This document shows, one piece after another, positions 35,619 to 44,126 of a stretch of 64,000 nt of DNA. Origin of the DNA: Dehalobacter sp. DCM (GTDB taxonomy: Bacteria; Bacillota; Desulfitobacteriia; Desulfitobacteriales; Syntrophobotulaceae). Below the pieces are notes generated by a model. That model saw nothing but the letters and a program-made list of their open reading frames with translations. It had not been told where the DNA came from and made no database searches. Both the position numbers and the translations under genes were made by a program. How positions within the stretch are numbered: the first letter of the stretch is position 1; the number at the start of each line of letters is the position of its first letter. The DNA lies in contig NZ_CP092282.1 in NCBI RefSeq assembly GCF_024972775.1, positions 3,589,001 to 3,653,000 of the forward strand, written 5' to 3'.

Positions 35619-36629
35619 TTATGCTGGTAAAGTTCCAGTATTTTTTGCTGTTTCAACAGCTGTTTTTAACTCATCAATTTTGTTCTCTTTAATCTCTTCC
35701 CATGTTATTGATGCATTAGTAGCAATGGCAATTTTACAGAAATCAAGATACTTGAGCAACACCTTCCGAACAACATCTTCCATATCTTTCAGTTCGACGG
35801 CGGTAATATTTCTTCCATCACCTTCATGTAAAGATTCCGAGCGAAATCTATAAAAATTTTTCATTTTATCATAAAGTGTGCGTATTCTTGTCGGATCGCT
35901 TTCCAAAAGAACAGAAACTCTTTTAGAAAGAACTTCTTTTTTCCCTTGTTGGTTGGTAGCAAGTAGTACCATTTCCAGCGCAGTAGTATATTGTTCAAAT
36001 CCGGTTGGAATATCAATCTGTTCTAATCCCCATGTAAATTCATCAATACAATTTTTAAGCAAATCATACTCTTGTCCGGAATAGTCCCGAATGAATTGAT
36101 TACAATTAGCTGCATCTTCAGGTGTTAAAGTAAAAAAAGTGTTATCAACTATATTTCTTGTCACATTATCACTGGTGTGTTTCTGTGTATTATTGATAAA
36201 TCCCATGATTGTAAAATGATGCTCAAAAAAGATTTCCTTAAATCCAATGTTTCCTTTTTTGAATAAGCGCAATAAAGAGACAGTTCGATTTAAAAAATCA
36301 ACTTGACCTTCTTTATATGCTTCCAGTTGCTCTGGGCACATCAAATCTCGGTCTGTTAAGGCAATTCCAGGTTTCAATTGTGGCGGTTGCACTCTGTATA
36401 TTTCGTCTTTGTGAATAGACATAAAATATACGCCTTTATCATCACTAAGGCGAGAACCCATGTATCCTGTAGTAAGATTACCATTCCCATCAGTAATTTT
36501 ATTCTTAAATGGTATGTCTTCAAGATATATTTTTTTAGCTATATACCCATTCCCAAGTTGCAACGCAGAAATGCTTTCATCGCAATAAAGGATAATCCCA
36601 TCAATTGTCACATTTACATCTTCCGACAT
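35619..36629 (-). CDS. HEPN-domain protein (ApeA-like), candidate RNase effector
   Basis: The protein has 336 residues. The N-terminal 150 residues are a mostly beta domain with no recognised motif. The C-terminal part (about 160-310) is helical and carries RSESLHEG at 263-270, an R-x4-H match to the HEPN ribonuclease motif, preceded by a DPTRIRTLYDKMKNFY helix like that in ApeA-type HEPN proteins. HEPN enzymes of this kind cut RNA during phage infection and cause growth arrest. The gene is 33 bases after the preceding one and in the same direction as the BREX genes, so it may be produced with them. Activity is inferred. Confidence 0.65.
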   Translation of the reverse strand: MSEDVNVTIDGIILYCDESISALQLGNGYIAKKIYLEDIPFKNKITDGNGNLTTGYMGSRLSDDKGVYFMSIHKDEIYRVQPPQLKPGIALTDRDLMCPEQLEAYKEGQVDFLNRTVSLLRLFKKGNIGFKEIFFEHHFTIMGFINNTQKHTSDNVTRNIVDNTFFTLTPEDAANCNQFIRDYSGQEYDLLKNCIDEFTWGLEQIDIPTGFEQYTTALEMVLLATNQQGKKEVLSKRVSVLLESDPTRIRTLYDKMKNFYRFRSESLHEGDGRNITAVELKDMEDVVRKVLLKYLDFCKIAIATNASITWEEIKENKIDELKTAVETAKNTGTLPA

Positions 36630-36661
36630 ATATTCACCTCCCAGCTTAGAGTTTTGATTTA

Positions 36662-37669
36662 CTATACGATTGCACCATGTTTTTCAAGCCATGACAATAA
36701 AAACGGTCTGTCATTGTTTGCAGACACTTCATACCATTGCGAACAAAGGCGATACTGTTCGCCCTTTATAACAAGCGGTTTCGCATAATAACGTATGGAG
36801 TCATATTCCTCACTTGCCAAGACAAGAAGCGGAAAATCTATGCCGAAAACACTCTTCGAGTATTCTTTTGTCCGCATCAGATTGATCTCCTCTTCATCAA
36901 CTTTACCGTCCTCCAAAGCTTCTCGCAAAAAGGTTTGCGCGATTTTACCTATCTTCAATTCTGATAATGTGACATCGGAAACAGCCTGCGAAACCGCTAC
37001 TTTTGGCACACGTAATTTCCATTGCCGCCGATCGTCACCAAACATCTTTACTAGTTGGTACCCGCGCATAAACAATTCAGATGTATCCGAAATCCCGTCA
37101 CTTGCAATAAGTATAGGCTCGAGCACCATTTCATTAAAATCATCATTTGCAATAATTCGTACTGTGAAATGATAATTGTGTTCGAAAAGCAACGTGTTCA
37201 AGTCTTCAATGCAGGGCTCTAAATCGTTGGTTACGGCGTTATGTATTTTAGGGGACGCAAAAATAATCTCGCCTTTTGTGATGTCGAAATAACCGATTAG
37301 ACACAGGGCAGTTCTTATAAATTTCTTTATAACTCGCGTGACTGTTTCCTGACGGTCTCCATAATTGAGCCCACTTTCATGAAAAGCAACATCGATGGCA
37401 TATATTTCAGTTTCATCATCTGACATTGAAATACCAAGTGCGTCAACCTCTGCTTGCATTAGAAGCTGAGAAAGCGAATTGTTCTTATAAATTCCATATC
37501 CGTATTTATTCTGAAAGTGTTCATCTGTAATACTCATGAACCGCTTTAATTCTTCTTCGCCATTAAGCTGCCAAGTGGGAGATGGTTTCCAATTCGTCTG
37601 TACCACCTGACACTCTTTAACGTGGCGAAGCCATGAGTAAAACAACGATTCTCCCATTTCAATCTTCAT
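36662..37669 (-). CDS. Uncharacterised BREX-linked protein with a nuclease-like core
   Basis: No named family comes to mind for this 335-residue protein. Residues 70-140 (AEVDALGIS, EIYAIDVAFHESGLNYG, then RVIKKFIRTALCLIGYF and GEIIFASPKI) have the look of a restriction-endonuclease-like alpha/beta core with acidic residues Glu74, Asp93 and Glu98 in plausible places, but the match is by eye. The C-terminal region has a helix-rich SELKIGKIAQTFLREALEDGKVDEEEI and ends in LCSQWYE-type sequence. It starts 24 bases after the PIN gene and continues the BREX string. Confidence 0.55.
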   Translation of the reverse strand: MKIEMGESLFYSWLRHVKECQVVQTNWKPSPTWQLNGEEELKRFMSITDEHFQNKYGYGIYKNNSLSQLLMQAEVDALGISMSDDETEIYAIDVAFHESGLNYGDRQETVTRVIKKFIRTALCLIGYFDITKGEIIFASPKIHNAVTNDLEPCIEDLNTLLFEHNYHFTVRIIANDDFNEMVLEPILIASDGISDTSELFMRGYQLVKMFGDDRRQWKLRVPKVAVSQAVSDVTLSELKIGKIAQTFLREALEDGKVDEEEINLMRTKEYSKSVFGIDFPLLVLASEEYDSIRYYAKPLVIKGEQYRLCSQWYEVSANNDRPFLLSWLEKHGAIV

Positions 37670-37693
37670 TACGGTGGTTCCTCTCTTTCTGGT

Positions 37694-38191
37694 TCAGAAT
37701 GTCCAACCTTCTATATCAGCTAACTCAGTCACATTGTAACAAGGAATGCTGTATGCTTCGCATATCTTAGGTATTTTCTTCGGCGAGCTTTTATTTTCTT
37801 CCGTAATCACAGCAATCTGATACTTCATTGCGGTGGCAATAAGGAATGCATCACCTGATGATTTCATGTTTGAAAAACTAAGTAACTCTGGATGTTCGTT
37901 CACGATTTTTGCTACATTCTGCTGTACCATAGCATCCACGGGCAAAACAGTGCAACTATTCCGTTGCAGCCACTGTTTCAAAGCATCATCTTCTACCTCA
38001 TCTTCAATCTCCGAGCAGATGACTATCTCCTTCGATTTTACCATCTCGTCAATGTTCTGCCACAAAGTACTGTACACGGTACGGCGGTGAGGCTCGTCCG
38101 CCTTTTGAGATAAAATCGAACAAGTGTCGATTACGTAGCGATACGGAGGCGGTATCAGAGTATATTGCTCTCCATAGGCGGGTGTCACCAT
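37694..38191 (-). CDS. DUF4411 family PIN-domain protein (candidate toxin RNase)
   Basis: This 165-residue PIN-fold protein has conserved acidic residues in RYVIDTCSIL (Asp22), CSEIEDEVED, SSGDAFLIATA and AVITEE, the layout of DUF4411. PIN proteins are usually Mg-dependent RNases and often toxins. Its start overlaps the end of the ImmA/IrrE-type gene by seven bases, and that pairing (DUF4411 with an XRE-peptidase) is a common toxin-antitoxin-like unit. Here the unit sits inside a BREX operon, 1.2 kb after brxL. Confidence 0.85.
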   Translation of the reverse strand: MVTPAYGEQYTLIPPPYRYVIDTCSILSQKADEPHRRTVYSTLWQNIDEMVKSKEIVICSEIEDEVEDDALKQWLQRNSCTVLPVDAMVQQNVAKIVNEHPELLSFSNMKSSGDAFLIATAMKYQIAVITEENKSSPKKIPKICEAYSIPCYNVTELADIEGWTF

Positions 38192-39378
38192 TTAGCCACC
38201 TCCGTCAAGAATTTTGGTATGTGCTTCTCCTTGATACCGAGAAGCCCAGACACCTCTTGTTTACTAAAGTAGCCGTCGCCGTACCCAATGAGGAGAACTT
38301 TGCAAATTGCTGGGCTTGTTTTGTCAACCGCTTCGCGGGACGGCACCTTTGCAATTTTAGGAGCCCTGCCTTCCTTCCGAGCAACTTTCTGTGCCTGTCT
38401 TTCTTTCTCGAAATTCTGACGAATTTCGTTTGCATAGGTTTCGTATTCATCTTTTGAAATCCGATCCGTGTCATACAGTCTGCGAATGATAACTTCTTTA
38501 CTAACGCTATACTTCTTAGCGATAGCTTCAATCGTATCCAAGCTGAAACTAGTGATCTTCTGCGCGGTTAGAACGACTCTGAGTGAAGCCGTTGGAACAA
38601 GCACTTCTCCAGCTACAGCATTACAGAATACTTCTTCATTCTGTGAGGAGAAAGAAGTAAACATCTCATTGCACAGAGTGGATTGCTTTTTTAAGATATG
38701 AACAAGCTCGTGAATAATGGAAAATGTCTTGGCTGGGTATCTGTCATTGTCGTTGATTCCTACAATTGGTGCGGTCTCATTGAAAATGGAGATGCCACGA
38801 GCAACTTCAACATCGACGCCTGTAAAGCAATGAACAAATATTCCCTTGTTTTCAACCTGCTGACGAATATACAGATAAAACTGGCGGGCAGACTGTAGCT
38901 TAAACTGGTCATTCAATTCCAATTTGAAATATGTCCTGATTAGTCCCGCATATTCTGCTACGCTTGCCGTGTCAGGAATAGTGGGTAAAGCCAACAGTCG
39001 GGCAGTAATATCCAATTCGGATTCAGCCGATATCAGGAATTCGTGACAACGGATTAGCTCGGCAATCGCCAGATTTAATGAACTTTCATCAACTGATGCA
39101 TATTGCAAAGTCCTCAAGTTGCGTAATGATGGCAATTGTTTAATCGGAAGGTTATCTTTTTGCATATATAGACCAGCAAACGGTACTTTCAGAGCTTTAG
39201 CGAGAGTCTTTGCCTGATTTAAGGTGGGGTATGCGTCATTTGAAGCGTCGAGCCATAAGCCCACTTTATCCTCAGCAAGCCCTGTTTTCTTTGCAAGAAA
39301 AGCGGTTGTGACGCCTATCTGTGCACAGATGAAGTTGATGGTTTCTTTGTTGATGTTAGCGTCTATTCTTGCCGCCAT
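38185..39378 (-). CDS. XRE-ImmA/IrrE-type regulator with metallopeptidase domain
   Basis: This 397-residue protein has an N-terminal helix-turn-helix-like segment (about 15-70, GVTTAFLAKKTGLAEDKVGLWL) and a ImmA/IrrE peptidase domain with zinc motif HELVH (223-227) and a downstream VAGEVLVPTASL. A basic, lysine-rich C-terminal part follows (about 325-365). Related proteins act as antitoxins or cleave repressors in mobile elements. It begins 54 bases after brxL and overlaps the PIN gene, so it probably keeps the PIN protein in check. The family assignment is firm, the role inferred. Confidence 0.85.
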   Translation of the reverse strand: MAARIDANINKETINFICAQIGVTTAFLAKKTGLAEDKVGLWLDASNDAYPTLNQAKTLAKALKVPFAGLYMQKDNLPIKQLPSLRNLRTLQYASVDESSLNLAIAELIRCHEFLISAESELDITARLLALPTIPDTASVAEYAGLIRTYFKLELNDQFKLQSARQFYLYIRQQVENKGIFVHCFTGVDVEVARGISIFNETAPIVGINDNDRYPAKTFSIIHELVHILKKQSTLCNEMFTSFSSQNEEVFCNAVAGEVLVPTASLRVVLTAQKITSFSLDTIEAIAKKYSVSKEVIIRRLYDTDRISKDEYETYANEIRQNFEKERQAQKVARKEGRAPKIAKVPSREAVDKTSPAICKVLLIGYGDGYFSKQEVSGLLGIKEKHIPKFLTEVAKW

Positions 39379-39431
39379 GAAAAGACCTCCCTTCCGAAAA
39401 TATTCTTTGATTCATTATATATGCGTATTTT

Positions 39432-41507
39432 CTATTCCACACCCAAAGCCTTAAATACAGCTTCATGCGGGGTTGAATAAAAGATCAGGCTAAACGCGCC
39501 AATGAGGTCTGAGGGAACCGTTCCGAGTTCGGCGGCTGAGGTTATAGGTATAAGTACCTTCTTCGCACCGGCATCAAGGCAGACTTGCAGAACGCTCGCC
39601 AGCTCTTCTACTTTGAGGATTGTACCGCTGATACTGATTTCGCCCAGAACAGCAAGGCTTGATAGCGTCGGTTTGTTTAAGGCGCAGGAAGCAAGCGCAA
39701 TAACAGACGCTAATGTCAGGTATTTCGTCATTCCAATTCCATTCAGGTCTTGGTAGTTGATGATGTAGTCTTTTGTAGTTGTGCTGATCTGCCCACTTAT
39801 TTGGTTACCGCTCGCCTTCAGATAGTTGAATGCGGTGTTTGTGGCTTCTTTTGCGTCACGATCTGATCCAAGCCCTGTGCGCTCAAATTTGCCGTTGCCG
39901 GGAAGCATCTGCGTTTCGAGACGATACACGCCTATCATTCCAGTCTTGCCCTGCGAGATGGTATAGACATTGCCTGGGTCCGTCAGTCCTTCAGGTATTA
40001 TCTTGCCGCCACCATGCTCAGGCACTGACACATAATGTTCTTCAAAGGTTTCATTGTCGATGTAAGAGAAGTTCACATCATAGAACTCCATCCCGCCGAT
40101 TTTCTTTAGCTGTTCCTTAACACGGCGGCGCATTTCGAGGGCAAAGATCAATATTTCCTTAATCTCATCTTTGGTAAACTCGCCGTTGGGATAGAGCAGC
40201 TTAGTGAAGCCGGATACCATCTTTCGGACGGCAATAACATCACGCTGATTCAGGTTGCTTCCAAAATGGAAGTATTTGTCGCAGACATCTCCGAACGGCT
40301 CTTTACGCATCTGCCGCATAAATTCAGCAAGGTAGTCCGTAATAAAACCGTAGTCGTTGGTGAACGATTCGGGGCGATATTTTGGAATCTCCCAGCCAGG
40401 GATATAGCAGTGCATACGGTCAAGAAACGCCGTATCATATGCCATAGCTTCGGGGAATGGGTCAAACAGATGCGAGGTTTTCAAAAGCACGTCCACGCTC
40501 TGGTTGATGTTGCCCACAAATGCCATTGAAGCGGAAGCCGCCTTTTCCTCTTTACCTCTGGCGAAAGATCCGGAAGCCATATAGTCCTTCATAATCTGAA
40601 CGCCGTCTTTATCCTTAAAAGTAATGCCCGCCACTTCGTCGAAAGCCACACAATCCCAAAGACCGACAAGCCCGACTTGCTTGCTCGCCATATTGTAGAA
40701 AAGGTTAGCAACTGTAGTCTGCCCACCAGACACAAGGATGGAGTTCGGCGATATCTCCTTATAAAGGTGCGACTTGCCTGTGCTGCGGGGTCCAAGTTCG
40801 CACAGGTTGAAGTTGTTTTCAATCAGCGGGAGCATACGGGCGAGTTGCAGCCAATTCTCACGATTGGTGAAGCGGTCAGCTTCCATACCCGTGGAGCGGA
40901 GCAAAACGGTAATCCAATCATCCTTAGTAAAAGCGCGACGACCGTTCTTAATTTCATCCATATCGATGTGCGGCATTTGAATCGGCGTCAGCTTCACGAT
41001 GCGAATTGGTGTGGACTTTTTGTCTTCCTCTATGTACTCGTATTCAAGCCCGATAATACACCAAATGCCCCCACAGAGCAGGCGATCGTACTTCGATACA
41101 TATTCTGAAGATATGGGAATGTTCCTAACGCCAAGGTTTGAAAAATCAGCTTCATAACGGTCTAGCCTGATATTCAGGTTAACCGTTATGCGGTCGATGA
41201 CCGTGTAACTGCCGCGTTCACGGAGCGACGACAGCACTTTTTGTGCTTCGTCAGGGCGCACGAAGTTTTCCGAAAGAATTCGTTTGACGTTCGCAACGCC
41301 AGTTTCGATAATTTGAGGGTCGTCGGAAGAGCAGTACTGCCCAAGCAAAAACTCCAAGACATAGACAGGTACATTCGCACCCTCTTTGATAGCCTTGGTC
41401 AGGTCTTTACGGACAATTTTGCCGTCGAAATGCTCTCGCAATTTTCGATTGATTACTTCATTTGCGTCATCTACTTCCGGTTTATACCCATTTGATTCTA
41501 AATCCAT
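39432..41507 (-). CDS. brxL: BREX protein BrxL (Lon-like AAA+ protein)
   Basis: This 691-residue last core gene of type 1 BREX has an N-terminal adaptor region, an AAA+ domain with Walker A GPRSTGKS (239-246) and Walker B VAFDEVAG (about 287), and a C-terminal Lon-like domain (about 575-691, LGEISISGTILKVEELASVLQVCLDAGAKKVLIP). The usual Ser of the Lon catalytic pair is not evident in the place where GPSAG would stand, in agreement with reports that BrxL acts on DNA more than as a protease. BrxL is needed for phage defence and not for methylation in studied systems. It lies 18 bases after pglZ. Confidence 0.92.
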   Translation of the reverse strand: MDLESNGYKPEVDDANEVINRKLREHFDGKIVRKDLTKAIKEGANVPVYVLEFLLGQYCSSDDPQIIETGVANVKRILSENFVRPDEAQKVLSSLRERGSYTVIDRITVNLNIRLDRYEADFSNLGVRNIPISSEYVSKYDRLLCGGIWCIIGLEYEYIEEDKKSTPIRIVKLTPIQMPHIDMDEIKNGRRAFTKDDWITVLLRSTGMEADRFTNRENWLQLARMLPLIENNFNLCELGPRSTGKSHLYKEISPNSILVSGGQTTVANLFYNMASKQVGLVGLWDCVAFDEVAGITFKDKDGVQIMKDYMASGSFARGKEEKAASASMAFVGNINQSVDVLLKTSHLFDPFPEAMAYDTAFLDRMHCYIPGWEIPKYRPESFTNDYGFITDYLAEFMRQMRKEPFGDVCDKYFHFGSNLNQRDVIAVRKMVSGFTKLLYPNGEFTKDEIKEILIFALEMRRRVKEQLKKIGGMEFYDVNFSYIDNETFEEHYVSVPEHGGGKIIPEGLTDPGNVYTISQGKTGMIGVYRLETQMLPGNGKFERTGLGSDRDAKEATNTAFNYLKASGNQISGQISTTTKDYIINYQDLNGIGMTKYLTLASVIALASCALNKPTLSSLAVLGEISISGTILKVEELASVLQVCLDAGAKKVLIPITSAAELGTVPSDLIGAFSLIFYSTPHEAVFKALGVE

Positions 41508-41525
41508 AGCAGAATCCTCCTTGCG

Positions 41526-44117
41526 TTACAGATCAAAGCCGAAATCATCGGCAAACGCTATGTCAATGCGGAACTCGACCTCTTCAGGAGCATCGGTATC
41601 ATTTGCAATGACAAGGCGGTATAATTTGTTTTTGTTGTACTGCGCCTGTTTCAGCGCAAATCTAACTCTGAACACTCGGTCGGAAGCATTATTGCTTGTT
41701 CTGTCAGTAATAACCGTCTGGAAGTCGCTAACAGGCACGCCAACCTCATCGGTAAAATACAGGGTATAATTGCACGGCTGAACCTTATCGCCAATAGGCT
41801 GCTTTTGCAGGAAGTCGAGTGAGAACATCAGGTTTGACACCTTGCGGCTTTCGGATATGAGTGAAAGGCCCGGATTCTGTACCTCGACATACTTCTTGTA
41901 ACCCGTTCGCATACCCTTATAGACGATGACCGGAACGACCATCTCCTGCATACTAATTCCGCCGTGGACATAGTTCTCGCCGCCACCCTGTACTTTGATA
42001 CGAACGGTATCCTGTGGAGCATAACCTTTCATTGGCTCTCCGCCGATAGTCCGCTCTGTTTTGACAGGCAATAGATAGTCCGCATTCGTTTCAGGCGACA
42101 CAAGGGCGTAGCGTCTGCCCAGTTCCAATATATCGCCGTTAAAGGTCTGCTTACTGATTTTTTGGCTTTCTTCAAGGGGCTTGTAGGTGTATAGGAAGCC
42201 GTGGTCGGCGGTGATGAAGATGTTCACTCCACTCAGGTCGTTTACGATGATCTTTACGATGGCGGTCAATTCGTCAATTGCATCGTAACAAGCCTCGAAC
42301 ACTTTCGTTTCAGTGGCGGCTTTATCACCGAGAGCGTCAATCGTGTTGTGGTAGATATAAGTAATCTCCTTACCCGCAACCAATTCACGCCGTTCTTGCT
42401 TCTTCATTTGAAGCAGTTCTTTATAGATAACTGCTACGCTATCGTGGTTAGCGGCATTTAGTATAGTGCCGCGCTGAGCAGTGCTGACGGCAGGATTGCC
42501 ATCCACAAATACGTCGATCTTTTCGTTTGCCGATACCTCTTTACCGGGCAGTAGAGCTGCCATCCCAAATTTCGTGATGCTTGGAAACACGGCCTGCACG
42601 GCTTCAAGTGTCGCCGTACCCTTAGTGGCGTGGCTTAGGGTTTCGGATAGTTCGGCGGCGACCTCGTAGCGTAAGGCATCGGAAATCACAACGAACACGC
42701 GGTTACCCTTACTAACATTCGGAGAAACATAACGATTATAAAATCTCCGCTGTTCATTTATCTCTGAAACATAGCCGAGCGACTCCAAATCGCTTGCTAT
42801 GGCTTTTGTCCAAGTGTAAGTGAGTTGCTTTAGGAACCACTCACGGTATAAACCCTCCACTACATCGGAACACTTCTTCACAGCATCTTCCAAGAGGGCA
42901 TTCGGACTTTTCAGGGTATTGCCGAAGCAGAAGTGGAAATGCCTATAATGGCTGTCCATCTCATAAGCGTCAGTTGTGTATAGCTTCCAGACCTTTACAG
43001 GTTCAACAATATGAAATCCGTCGATGTGTGAGAGGTAAAACTCTTGCATTTTTGCGATGTAATACAGGCTTTCGAGGTAATCCTCGGTCAGGGCATACCA
43101 AGCGGCGGTGCGTCGGTTTTCGACAGCACCAATAATGTCCTCAACTTTAATGACGTTCTCAGTAATCTCTTTAAAATAACGCTTGAGTATGCTTTCGTTA
43201 ATGGCTGGGAATGTATCGCTCTTTAGAAGGATACTTATTTCCGTCTTGTCAAAGCGGTCACCAAGGCGCAATTCACGTTCCACATAATGGCAAATCTCCT
43301 CCAAGTCACCACTGCCATCGCCGCGCTGCCATTCATGAACAAGCTGATAGCAGTACGCTTTGTTGGAATCGGACGCAAACCGCTCCAAGCCTCGCAGGGC
43401 AGAAGCTGGCATCGTCTGCGACAGGGCGGTGATGAGGATATGTGCGGCAAGTTCGGAAAGCGGGCGGTCGTCGCTATTTTGATAACCTGGGTACTTCTGA
43501 ACTAACTGCCAGAACGCTTCAATGTTGCCAAACTTCTCAATGTTAATCAGTGCATCGTTACTTTCTTTTTCCAAGCCTGCCGACAGAACAGCGATGATAA
43601 CATCTTGTGCCGAGCCACCATTTATTCCGCACAGCACCGCCATAATGTCAATGTGAAGCTGCAGTGGTGTTTGGTAAGTATGCCCGATTCTTTTCAGCTT
43701 CGCCTTGCGGTCTTTGTTGTCAAGGAATTTGGAGTATAGTTTCATGGTCTTGCGCATTGCCGATGACGGCTCAACGAGCAACTCCTCCATTTGGAGTGAC
43801 ACAAGGTCAGCGCGGAAATCCTCGCTATAAAACTTGATGTCCAGCAGCCAATCGTCATGTTGGTCTTTCTCGTAGGACAGTGGGTCGTAGACAAGATAGT
43901 CGCTCGTCAAATCATCGGCCGACAGTAGTTTTTTGACGGCGAAGTTGTTTGATCCGGTAAGTTTAATGACACTCACTCCGGGCAGATCGAGCTCGTCAAC
44001 TCCATCTGAAAATTCGCCGTCCTCGTCGTGCCAGAAGACGATTCGGCGTTTATGAAATTCAGTCAGCGGCGCGGCGAACCGTTCCGCGAGCCTTAGTTTT
44101 ATCGTTTCTGACAGCAT
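41526..44117 (-). CDS. pglZ: BREX protein PglZ (alkaline-phosphatase superfamily)
   Basis: This 863-residue protein carries the BREX type 1 PglZ layout: a helical N-terminal half and a PglZ/alkaline-phosphatase-like domain from about 470 with metal residues in VFVVISDALRYE (Asp480) and ITADHGFLYT (Asp638, His639). PglZ is the hallmark protein of BREX and is needed for both methylation and exclusion. It sits nine bases after pglX and before brxL, the standard order. No truncation is seen. Confidence 0.94.
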   Translation of the reverse strand: MLSETIKLRLAERFAAPLTEFHKRRIVFWHDEDGEFSDGVDELDLPGVSVIKLTGSNNFAVKKLLSADDLTSDYLVYDPLSYEKDQHDDWLLDIKFYSEDFRADLVSLQMEELLVEPSSAMRKTMKLYSKFLDNKDRKAKLKRIGHTYQTPLQLHIDIMAVLCGINGGSAQDVIIAVLSAGLEKESNDALINIEKFGNIEAFWQLVQKYPGYQNSDDRPLSELAAHILITALSQTMPASALRGLERFASDSNKAYCYQLVHEWQRGDGSGDLEEICHYVERELRLGDRFDKTEISILLKSDTFPAINESILKRYFKEITENVIKVEDIIGAVENRRTAAWYALTEDYLESLYYIAKMQEFYLSHIDGFHIVEPVKVWKLYTTDAYEMDSHYRHFHFCFGNTLKSPNALLEDAVKKCSDVVEGLYREWFLKQLTYTWTKAIASDLESLGYVSEINEQRRFYNRYVSPNVSKGNRVFVVISDALRYEVAAELSETLSHATKGTATLEAVQAVFPSITKFGMAALLPGKEVSANEKIDVFVDGNPAVSTAQRGTILNAANHDSVAVIYKELLQMKKQERRELVAGKEITYIYHNTIDALGDKAATETKVFEACYDAIDELTAIVKIIVNDLSGVNIFITADHGFLYTYKPLEESQKISKQTFNGDILELGRRYALVSPETNADYLLPVKTERTIGGEPMKGYAPQDTVRIKVQGGGENYVHGGISMQEMVVPVIVYKGMRTGYKKYVEVQNPGLSLISESRKVSNLMFSLDFLQKQPIGDKVQPCNYTLYFTDEVGVPVSDFQTVITDRTSNNASDRVFRVRFALKQAQYNKNKLYRLVIANDTDAPEEVEFRIDIAFADDFGFDL

Positions 44118-44126
44118 AGTGTCCTC

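Noticed and set aside
35097-35656. Two overlapping minus-strand frames (108 and 90 codons) between the HEPN and unknown genes
   Set aside because: Both overlap better-supported genes, lack ribosome sites and show no recognisable domain.
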